Shown here piece by piece: positions 11,456-20,100 of a DNA stretch of 23,412 bases. Origin of the DNA: a virus. The notes beneath the pieces are model-generated. The model had not been told where the DNA came from, searched no databases, and was given only the letters and a program-made list of their open reading frames with translations. The stretch covers positions 1-23,412 of the IMG/VR virus record IMGVR_UViG_3300025828_000204; one strand, given 5' to 3'. Each line of letters starts with the position of its first letter. Positions within the stretch are counted from its first letter, which is position 1. A program made the translations under genes and the position numbers.

Positions 11456-12559
11456 ATGGATTTAAAGTTTACAACTGCCGGCGATTTTATGAAACAAACA
11501 CCAAAACGAATAGGCTTTGCATGTAAGTACATGCACCCAGACCAAACACAAAAGAAAAAATTACTAGAAGAAATTCAACGACCATTAAACACACGAAGCA
11601 CTACTGTTGCTTGGCTTAACAGACAAACACGTGAAGTAGCAGAACAAAGACTTTGGGATATTATGGTTCACAACATCAAGTCATACGAAAACTTGATTGA
11701 ATACGTAGGAGGATTACCCAATGAATTACGAATGGTTAGGCTTGGCAGTGACGTACTTCCTGTATACACTGAGCCTACTTGGTGCTATTATTGGAAACTA
11801 CCTTCTGTGGTCGCATATTGCGAACAGCATTTTGCAAGGGTCGGCGAGGTGGCAAGGCAATTGGATGTACGGTTGTCTATGCATCCTGGCCAGTTTACTG
11901 TGCTTGCAAGTGATAACCCTGATATAGTAAATAGGAGCATAGAAGAATTTGAATATCACACCAATGTCATCCGCTGGATGGGATACGGGCGTACCTTCCA
12001 GGACTTTAAATGCAACGTCCATATATCCGGCAGGCAAGGTCCATCCGGTATCAAAGCAGTCCTCCCAAGATTATCTCAAGAAGCGAGAAATTGTATTACC
12101 ATCGAAAACGATGAAATGTCGTGGGGTATCGACGCAAGCCTCGAACTTGCCGAACATGTCGCACTCGTACTTGATATACACCATCACTGGGTCCGTACAG
12201 GAGAATACATTCGACCCACCGACGATAGATTTGCTCGCATAGTAGATAGTTGGCGTGGTGTGCGTCCTGTAATTCATTACAGTGTTAGCAGAGAAGATTT
12301 GCTTGATAGACATGCCAAAGGCAAACGTCCTAGTATGAGATCTTTACTTGAACAAGGCTACAAGAAAGCAAAACTGCGAGCACACAGCGATTTTATGTGG
12401 AATCGTGCTGTAAATGACTGGGCATTAGAATATTTAGACTACGCAGATATAATGGTAGAATCTAAGGCAAAGAATCTAGCAAGCATAGATTTATATAAAT
12501 ACTACGTAGGAGCAAAATATGAAAACTCAAGGAATAAAAAAGAATTTAAAGTTAGATAA
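11456..12559 (+). CDS. uvsE: UV DNA damage endonuclease (UvsE/UVDE)
   Basis: An enzyme that nicks DNA 5' to UV photoproducts and some other lesions, starting excision repair. It has a metal-dependent TIM-barrel fold. Family motifs are clear: PKRIGFACKYM (near residue 15), TTVAWLNRQTREVAEQRLWD, RLGSDVLPVYT, MHPGQFTVLASDNP, QDFKCNVHISGR, TIENDEMSWGIDASLELAE, LDIHHHW and LRAHSDFMWN. The frame is open to a TTG at 11378, but the ATG at 11456 is the natural start because it lies just after the glycosyltransferase stop. The central part (about 11800-12250) has GC-richer codons than the ends. The 3' end carries a late-promoter word and the start of the next small gene. Confidence 0.92.
   Translation: MDLKFTTAGDFMKQTPKRIGFACKYMHPDQTQKKKLLEEIQRPLNTRSTTVAWLNRQTREVAEQRLWDIMVHNIKSYENLIEYVGGLPNELRMVRLGSDVLPVYTEPTWCYYWKLPSVVAYCEQHFARVGEVARQLDVRLSMHPGQFTVLASDNPDIVNRSIEEFEYHTNVIRWMGYGRTFQDFKCNVHISGRQGPSGIKAVLPRLSQEARNCITIENDEMSWGIDASLELAEHVALVLDIHHHWVRTGEYIRPTDDRFARIVDSWRGVRPVIHYSVSREDLLDRHAKGKRPSMRSLLEQGYKKAKLRAHSDFMWNRAVNDWALEYLDYADIMVESKAKNLASIDLYKYYVGAKYENSRNKKEFKVR
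12494..12501 (+). promoter_or_regulatory. Consensus T4 late promoter word TATAAATA
   Basis: An exact TATAAATA lies inside the end of uvsE, 18 bases before the ATG of the 56-aa gene. It is followed by AGGAG at 12508-12512. The distance fits a late start just before the ribosome site. It would drive the 56-aa gene, Cu/Zn SOD and a small membrane protein, up to a terminator at 13439-13479. Confidence 0.6.
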
Positions 12560-12689
12560 AATTAGAGGTATCAGGATCGATACAGGACCTGTTACATACG
12601 TACCTGTTGCGAAAGAAGAAAAATTTCCTGAGCCTACTAAAATAAGAAAAACCAAATCTACAGTTACCAAGGATGGCTGGAAATATTAA
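12519..12689 (+). CDS. Small basic hypothetical protein (56 aa)
   Basis: A 56-residue Lys-rich protein (starts MKTQGIKKNLKL, ends KSTVTKDGWKY) with no membrane segment; I do not recognise it. It is supported by a strong AGGAG ribosome site 6 bases before the ATG, by a late-promoter word just upstream, and by the TAATG overlap of its stop with the SOD start. Its first 41 bases overlap the end of uvsE in another frame. It is probably the first gene of the late SOD unit. Confidence 0.65.
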   Translation: MKTQGIKKNLKLDKIRGIRIDTGPVTYVPVAKEEKFPEPTKIRKTKSTVTKDGWKY

Positions 12690-13249
12690 TGAAATTTAAT
12701 GAATTTCGACAATGCCAACGCACAAGAGCTAAAACCTGTCAATGCGAAAGTTTGTCTACAATCGCAGAAGCAGATAATGAGCATGCTATCGCTCAATGTG
12801 TGCTAGAACATTCGGACACTGTAAAAGGTAATATTGTAATGATGCAAAAAGTATCAGGCGGACCTACTGTTATTAAAGGTACAATTAAAGGTTTAGAACC
12901 AGGACAGCACGGATTTCATATACATGAATTTGGTGATTTAAGCAAAGGTTGTGAAAGTGCCGGCGCTCATTATAATCCAGACGGAGTTGATCATGGAGAT
13001 TTGGAACAAGGACATGTGGGCGATCTTGGTAATATTACTGCTGACAATAGCGGTACCGCTAATATTAAAATTGTTGCTGAACGTATAGATCTAATAGGAG
13101 AACGAAGCATTGTAGGTAGAAGTATTGTTGTACACAGCGATGTTGACGATCTAGGTAAAGGCGGTGACGAAGAAAGTTTAAAAACAGGAAACGCAGGTGA
13201 TAGACTTGCTTGTGGAATAATTGTTTTAAGGGGAGACGACAATGATTAA
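12689..13249 (+). CDS. Cu/Zn superoxide dismutase (SodC type, 186 aa)
   Basis: This enzyme converts superoxide to oxygen and hydrogen peroxide. All metal and catalytic residues of Cu/Zn SOD are visible. Copper ligands are His77 and His79 (HGFHIHEFGD), His94 (GAHYNP) and His149 (IVVHSDVDD). Zinc ligands are His94, His102, His109 and Asp112 (HVGDLGN). The disulfide pair is Cys88 and Cys175, and the active-site Arg172 lies in AGDRLACG. About 35 extra residues precede the domain, with Cys9, Cys17 and Cys19, and without a signal peptide. An ATG further in is possible only as Met51, which would cut the domain, so 12689 (TAATG coupled) is the natural start. It lies between a late-promoter word and an intrinsic terminator. 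Confidence 0.95.
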   Translation: MKFNEFRQCQRTRAKTCQCESLSTIAEADNEHAIAQCVLEHSDTVKGNIVMMQKVSGGPTVIKGTIKGLEPGQHGFHIHEFGDLSKGCESAGAHYNPDGVDHGDLEQGHVGDLGNITADNSGTANIKIVAERIDLIGERSIVGRSIVVHSDVDDLGKGGDEESLKTGNAGDRLACGIIVLRGDDND

Positions 13250-13409
13250 AAAATGGATAGACTCAAGAATCAAAGAAAGAACATCTTGGGATGGAGCACT
13301 ATTAGTTGCTCTTGGACTAATGGTATTATTCTTAGCACCATTAGCAAAGATTGCGGCAGGTATCGCTATTGTTTACGGTGCTTGGACAATTTATAAAAAA
13401 GAAGATTAA
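13242..13409 (+). CDS. Small membrane protein after SOD (55 aa)
   Basis: A 55-residue protein with a basic N-terminus (MIKKWIDSRIKERTSW). A hydrophobic stretch from about residue 18 to 50 follows (GALLVALGLMVLFLAPLAKI, then AAGIAIVYGAW), likely two short helices or a hairpin, and it ends KKED. It is not recognised. It overlaps the SOD gene by 8 bases, with a GGGGAG ribosome site inside SOD, so translation is probably coupled. It is the last gene before the terminator. Size and layout would also fit a small holin-like protein, but nothing proves that. Confidence 0.65.
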   Translation: MIKKWIDSRIKERTSWDGALLVALGLMVLFLAPLAKIAAGIAIVYGAWTIYKKED

Positions 13410-13693
13410 AGTTTACTAATATCTAAATCACTACTAGCGGGCATATCCCATATTTGTTTACGGGTTATGCCCATTTTTTGTGCAAATCTCTTGCTATCAC
13501 AATTACTACAAACATGAAAATAATTGTTGTTAATCCTGTTAGGGTCCATTTTACCCCTATTTCTTGTAAATTCAACATCACAACTATCACACCTTAATAC
13601 AATCATAGTACTTGTACGCCAATATTCATGTGCTTTGCCTAGTTTACTATAACGTTCATGCCTTTTTGACACTGTAAATTCTTTTATAAACAT
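13406..13693 (-). CDS. Zinc-ribbon protein with two CxxC pairs (minus strand)
   Basis: This is the only credible minus-strand gene in the window. The product (95 residues from this start) has a basic N-terminus (SKRHERYSKLGKAHEYWRTS). A zinc ribbon then has CDSC (Cys35, Cys38) and CSNC (Cys62, Cys65) around TRNRGKMDPNRINNNYFH, and the tail is KQIWDMPASSDLDISKL. I recall similar small zinc-finger proteins in T4-like phages; nucleic-acid binding is inferred. The start is uncertain: ATG 13738 adds 15 non-conserved-looking residues and would overlap the late word at 13727-13734, while GTG 13672 would begin right at VSKRHERYS. It converges with the SOD unit and carries that unit's terminator inside its coding sequence. 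Confidence 0.7.
   Translation of the reverse strand: MFIKEFTVSKRHERYSKLGKAHEYWRTSTMIVLRCDSCDVEFTRNRGKMDPNRINNNYFHVCSNCDSKRFAQKMGITRKQIWDMPASSDLDISKL
13439..13479 (+). terminator. Intrinsic terminator of the SOD unit
   Basis: On the + strand GGGCATATCCC (13439-13449) pairs with GGGTTATGCCC (13462-13472) with a single T-T mismatch and a 12-base loop. A and six T (13474-13479) follow. It lies 30 bases after the stop of the 55-aa gene. The opposite strand lacks a T-run after the stem, so it works only for + strand transcripts. It overlaps codons of about residues 72-86 of the minus-strand zinc-ribbon gene. Confidence 0.8.
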
Positions 13694-13726
13694 ACATATA
13701 TTTACATTAAGATTATAAAAACATAC

Positions 13727-13734
13727 GATAAATA
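13727..13734 (+). promoter_or_regulatory. T4-type late promoter word GATAAATA before the IscA-like gene
   Basis: GATAAATA is followed by AGGAG at 13743-13747 and ATG at 13754, a normal distance for a late transcript with a very short leader. It could also drive the giant fibre gene, which starts 12 bases after the IscA-like stop. Confidence 0.6.
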
Positions 13735-13753
13735 ACATTAATAGGAGTCATAT

Positions 13754-14110
13754 ATGCCAGTTTGTACACTTACAGAATCAGCAAAAAATAAAATAAACAC
13801 ACTTTGTGAAGAAAAATCAGCATATGCTGTTAGTTTAAATATGAAGGGTGGTGGTTGTGCTGGATTTGAGTATACTTGGAATTTTGCTGAACAAGCAGAT
13901 ATTCAAGAAAATGACGAAGTAATTGAAACTGGTAAAGGACGTTTAGTTATAGGAGCCCCTAGCATTATGTTTTTAGTAGGAACAGAAATTGATTACGTAA
14001 GCCAAGTGTTTGGTAGTAATTTTGAAATACATAATCCTAATGCTAAAAGCTCATGTGGCTGTGGAGTAAGCGTAAATTTCGACTTTGATAAGTTAGCAGA
14101 ACCTGCATAA
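13754..14110 (+). CDS. A-type Fe-S cluster carrier (IscA/HesB/ErpA-like, 118 aa)
   Basis: Proteins of this family hold iron or [2Fe-2S]/[4Fe-4S] clusters and pass them to target enzymes. The three ligand Cys residues are present: Cys35 in GGGCAGFEY, and Cys101 and Cys103 in SSCGCGVSV near the C-terminus. The intervening VIGAPSIMFLVGTEIDYV is typical of the fold, and the length of 118 is standard (about 107-120). No other iron-sulfur assembly gene is near. AGGAG precedes the ATG. It lies directly upstream of the giant fibre gene (12-base gap), after a late-promoter word. It may therefore be made late; such carriers are known as auxiliary genes in marine T4-like phages. Confidence 0.9.
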   Translation: MPVCTLTESAKNKINTLCEEKSAYAVSLNMKGGGCAGFEYTWNFAEQADIQENDEVIETGKGRLVIGAPSIMFLVGTEIDYVSQVFGSNFEIHNPNAKSSCGCGVSVNFDFDKLAEPA

Positions 14111-14122
14111 TTGGAGCAATAA

Positions 14123-17100
14123 ATGGCAAAACAAGACGTAAATATTGGTGTTGAGGGTAATGATGGAACCGGCGATAGTATTCGCGAATCCTTCCGCAAA
14201 GTAAACGAAAACTTTACAGAACTGTATGCGGTATTTGGCGTAGGTGGCCAAATTACTTTTAGCACACTTAGCGACACTCCGGACGAACTTGCACCTAACA
14301 CAATACCGCTTGTAAATGATGCAGGAACTTTTGTAACACTTTCTACATTGGCTAGTAATAGTGCTTTAGATGCAAGTGCCCAAGATACAATTACATTCAG
14401 TTATGATGTACCAGGAAAACTTATTATCAGTAGTGCATTCACTCAAGTAGGTGATGATTTTACTCCAACACTTGGCGGACCTTTAAATGCAGCTGGTTTT
14501 GGTATTGCTAATGTTGGTATAAGCACTGCGGCCGCAGAAGCAATGAATTCTGCACATGACAGTTTAAATAATATCACCGTAGATGATTTAGTTATAACCA
14601 AAGGTTATGCTGATCAAAGATATATTACATCTGGATTGCCTTTGCGTGTAGCAGATGAGCCTACAGGTAAATTACACTATACATTTGAGATAAATCAATA
14701 TGTTGATGGTGCTGTGGAAATCCTAACCCATTATGCAGTTGATCAAGCTCTGCAAGTAGGCGGACACGGATTAGAAAGCGGATCAAACGGCACTGCTGTA
14801 AAATTTAATTCAGAAGACTCTGATCCTACTAATTTAACAAGTGGAACAACATACTACCTAAGAGTTGTAAGTCCAACTAGATTGTATCTATATACAGAAG
14901 CTAACAAACAATATTCTTTCACTGATAATCTATCTGATGCAGAAACATTTAAGGTTGTTCCAAGCGGCACCATTGCTGCAGACGACACCCACACTTTAGT
15001 TGATGCAGCACTAGATAATGATCTTGCAGGAAATTTCTTGGGAGATACTGCAATGCCAAGAGATGCTGTTGTAAGACGACAAGGCGATACAATGGAAGGT
15101 CAATTGTATTTGTCAGATCATCCAGGTGAACTTGCAGGACAAGGTGCACCTAATGGTGTAGAAGATCTACAAGCAGCAACAAAATATTATGTTGATAACA
15201 CTGCCTATAGTTCACCAGAAGTATTATTTGTAAGCTCGGGTGGCGACGACAACATGAATGGTGTACCTCCTGGAAAAGAAGGGACATCTTATACATATGC
15301 ATTCAAAACAATTAATGCTGCTGCCCAACGTGCTGAAGAATTAATTAAATCTGCTCCTTCAGAACCCGGCAACTATATGCAAACTCTTACACACACAGGG
15401 TTTACAAAAGACAGTGTTGTCATTAATGCAGACGTTGAAACTCCTGTATTTGAACAAGCAAGAAAATTATTAGACAATAACAGATTATATATTCAAAAAG
15501 AAGTAGTTTCATTTATTAATAGACAATTTCCCGACTTTTCATATGCAGAAGCTACATGTGAAAGAGACGTAGGTTTAATTATTGATGCTATTGCATTAGA
15601 TATTAACAGAGGGCTTACAGCAAACTATCTTACTATACAAGCAGCACAAAGATACTATTCAGGTGTGAGTGCAAGGATTGCTATTACCACACAATTGGAT
15701 GAAACAGTTGCAGGAATTGTAAAAGCAAGAGACATTGCTACTGCTGTATTAACTAATGACTTACTAGAACAACGTAATGTACAATCTATTACAGTAGAAG
15801 AAATTCCAACTGTTACAACTACAACAAATCACGGACTGAGTAACGGCGATCTTGTAGTATTTAGAAATGTTCAAGGTATGGTGCAAATCACAGATAACAC
15901 AAAAAAATATGTAAGAGTAACAAGTCCATCTACATTTGAACTTTATAATGATAGCAGTTTAACAGTGCCTTATGATACATCAGGATTTGACGGCTATACA
16001 GGCAGTGGTATTATTGGACTTGTTTATCAAGTTGAAGAAAATCAATACTTTGATTTAGGTACTATTGTAACTATTACAACTACTGGCAATGTTAGTGTGT
16101 CAGCAGGTGAAACATTGACACAAGTAGGAAGCGGAGCAACTGGTATTGTAGTTAGTTCAGTAACTAATGGAACCACAGTGCTTTTAGAATCAACTACAGG
16201 AACCTTCAACACTGGTAACGAATTTACAGGTAGTGTAAGCGGAGCATTAGGTCCTGATAGTATTCCTAGTACAATAGCAAGAGACCTTGACGCAGATAGT
16301 AATGCTGTTACTGCTGTTCAAGATAAATTTAATTTGATTACTACAATCATTCAAAATGGATTAGATAGTGGTGGTGACATTGTTTATGGTAGCACATATA
16401 AAATTGTTGTTACAAATGGTGCAAGCACATATACAGATCAAACCAATCCTAACAATACAGATGCACTTCCAGGTAAGGTTATACGAGGCAAACGTTCTGA
16501 AGCAATAGGACAAATAGTTAGTTTCACAAATGACGTAGGTGCAGAGGCTGCGACAGATCCACAAACTGGCAGTTTGGAACCTGGTCCGACTGTCTTCCAA
16601 GTACATTTGCTAAGTGCAACAGATTTTGAACCAGAAGAACCGTTAGAGTTTGGTAATTTTGTTAAAAGAAAACAAGTTACTATACAAGTAGAATCAGGTA
16701 TATATGAAGAAGATTATCCTATTAGAATCAGCAATAACGTATCTCTTAGAGGTGACGAGTTTAGACGAGTAATTATCAAACCAAAAACAGAAACTGAGTC
16801 ACGTATTCCAAGAATTTCTCAAAGCCCGTATGCTAATTTATACTTTTACAGAGATAATGAATTTGATGGATTGACTTTGAATAATGGTGGTACAACTTTC
16901 TTAAACCAAGATGGTTTTGCACAAGGTAAGTTTGGATATCACTATTTGTTTAGAGGTGATAGACCATTAAATATAGGAGATGCAATAACCAATGCGGGTA
17001 ACTATACAACATCGTCATCTATCCTTGCTGAAAATAAAGATTATATCATTGAAGAAACAATCAAATATATTAGCGATAGATTTCCGGATCTTACATACAG

Positions 17101-20100
17101 CACAGATAAATGTCGTAGAGACACAAGATTAATAGTTGAAGCATTAATAAATGACCTAAGGTTCGGCGGTGAAGAAAAAACACTTGAAGTCCAAGGATCT
17201 TATCATTCCTTAATAACAGATGGTACTGGCGATTACCTTACACAATTAGGCGATAGCACACAAGAAGTAGCAACAGAAGCTGCTATACAAAATATTAGTC
17301 AACTAGCCAATGCTCTTTTAGCAGGTAATGCTCCTAACTTTACTGTTGTAGATGCAACATTTACTCCAACAAATGCAACATATAATCCTTTGACTGGTGT
17401 CCTGGTATTAACTATCGGAAGTCACAGTTTAGAAGTTGGTCAGTACATAGAAATAGAACCTCAAAGTATAAGATTTACTTGTGCATCTGACGGCAATGTA
17501 ACACCTGTAGCTTATCCAAGAACTACAGATCCAGCATATCAAACTAAATTAGAAATTACTGCAAAAGCAGCCACAACTATTACAGTGAATGTAGGAACAT
17601 CAAGCGAAACTTCAGCACATACTTTTGTAAGCGCAGATGCTAATTCAGTAACCTATGGTGAATATACAGCAGGTAGTGCGGCTGTATTAGCAATCGAAAC
17701 ACCAGACACCACACTTGGTGCAGGTGAAGCAGGCACAGGTTCTATTGTTGGTAATTTAATTGATAAAATTACATTTGTATTTGATCCTGAATATAATCCT
17801 CCAAAACGTAATGATCAAATGGACGTTTTCTTAATGAGTGATGCTACTATCATAAGAAACGTAACAGTTCAGGGACATGGCGGATTTATGTGTGTGCTTG
17901 ATCCAGTAGGACAAGTTTTAACTAAATCTCCTTATATCCAAACGGCATCAAGTTTCTCTAAGAGTATTAATAAAAAGATTTTTGCTGGCGGCATGTACGT
18001 TGATGCGTATGTTGGAAACTTGCCTACACGTATTATAGGACAACCTTTTACAGCAAACAAATTTATACTTGATGTGAAAAGTAACTTAGGTGAAGGACTA
18101 AGATTACGTCCACCACAATTACCTTGTCCATTTTATGTAGAAGGTAGACGTTATCAGGTTAACGCAATTTCAGATTTTGACCAAGGTCAAGGAACAGCTA
18201 GAATTTATCTGGATGCAAATTCAAATGATGGTGTTGGTTATGATGTTGAGCAGTTTGATGATTCAAGTGTAGAAAGAGATATCTTTTTCCAAACTGCTGG
18301 TAACAGAAGTATGTTAGCAAACGACTTTACACAGATTAACGACTTAGGTTATGGATTAATTGCAAACAACGCTGCATTCTCAGAGCAAGTAAGTACATTT
18401 ACATATTATTGTCAAACAGCAATGTATGCTAATAATGGTTCAGAAATTAGAGGATTAAACTGTTCTAATGGTTATGGTAACTTTGGTCTAATTGCTGAAG
18501 GTGCCGATCCAAACGAAATTCCTGATCAGATTACAATGAAAAACAGTATGGTTCAACCTGCTAAGGTATTTACTGATACAACTTATACAAACGCATTTGA
18601 CGAACCAAGCATTACAGTCACAGACTTAAAAAGACCGCCAACTGCAAATAGTATTATTACTATTGATCACGGAGGTGCAACAGGAACACTAAATTATGCA
18701 ATTAGTACTGTTACTAATTTAAGTGACACTGACGGAGATGGTGTAATTGGCGAAGCAGGTGATGTTGTAATTACAGGTGTATCAGCACTAGATGTTACAA
18801 CTCTTGCAGGAACTACAGCAGCCACAGGCACATATCAGAGTGTGGCAACAAATACATCAGGTTCGGGTTCAGGGCTAACTGTTAATGTAACTGTTACAGG
18901 TGTTGGTGCAATAGGAGGTTCAGGTGCTGCTGTTGTAGCAGTTGATCAACCAGGTGTAGGACATGCTGTTGGTGATACTATTACAATTAGTGGTAGTAAT
19001 CTTGGAGGAAGTTCTCCTACAAATGATCTAACAATAGACGTAGATACAATCTTTGGAACTACACAAGGAACACACAACAATTTAGTTTATAAACTAGATC
19101 TCAAAGCAGATGATGTTGCAGCTGATGATTTCTTTGGTACACTACAAGCAACTGTTGCTGATGGAACTATCATAGAATACAGAGATAACTTTAATCATAT
19201 ATTTTCCAATGTTGCAACTCCGGATGATCTAGTAACTAGACCTTCAACAGCGATTAACTTTGATGAAAGCGATAATACAACTTATAGAAGTATTGCATTT
19301 AGTAACAAAGATTCATTCAGTCAGGATCTTGCTGTAGATGAAGTGCTAACCACTTTTGAATTAGGATTTGACTTTGTAGACTTAGCAATTTCTACAACCA
19401 ACCTTACTGGAGGATTTGGTAGTGCTCAAGGTGATACAAAAATTGCTGTACAGCCTTTGACTGTAAGTGAAGCAAACCTTTTTGATGACGGAGAAAGAGT
19501 AACAAGAGATAGTAGAACACAAGAAGGTTTATATCCAGGCGATCCTGGTTATAGTGCAAACGGTGGAATGCAATTTATATGGGATGGTAAAACACACGGT
19601 ATCACAGGATATCATGTAGTATACGATTTTATCACCACTGGATCAATTACTGTAGTTACAGATGAAACTATTACACAAGCAAATACAGGGGCTACAGGTA
19701 AAGTAGTAGCTGGCACGACAGGATCAACTATTCAACTTTACGACATAACTGGTACATTTAATACAACTGATCAATTAACAGGAAGCACAAGTGGTGCTCT
19801 AGGTGCTAACAGCGTACCAACAAGTGTTACAGCAGACAGTTGGGCTTATATTGAAATTGTTGATATAGCAAGTACAAATATTAATACAGGTTATGGTGGT
19901 AGTGGTATTAATAGTGCAATACCTGCTGCAGAACGAGTGTTGAGTGCAGGATTACCAGCAGGATCTACAGGTGAAATAACTATTGCTATTTCGTTGCTTA
20001 GAGCTACCGGTCATGACTTTACACAAATAGGTACAGGTTCGTTCAACGACAGTAACTATCCAAATGTTATTTTAGGTGAACCTGTCAATGCCCTTGCTGA

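Noticed and set aside
11949-12242. Second long frame inside uvsE (97 codons, + strand)
   Set aside because: No ribosome site, Ser/Thr-rich random-looking product, and it follows from the GC-rich codon use of uvsE in this part.
13666-13690. TTGACA at 13666-13671 as a + strand promoter for the IscA-like gene
   Set aside because: The only TATA-like words are 13, 21 or 25 bases away, outside the usual spacing; the late word at 13727 fits better.
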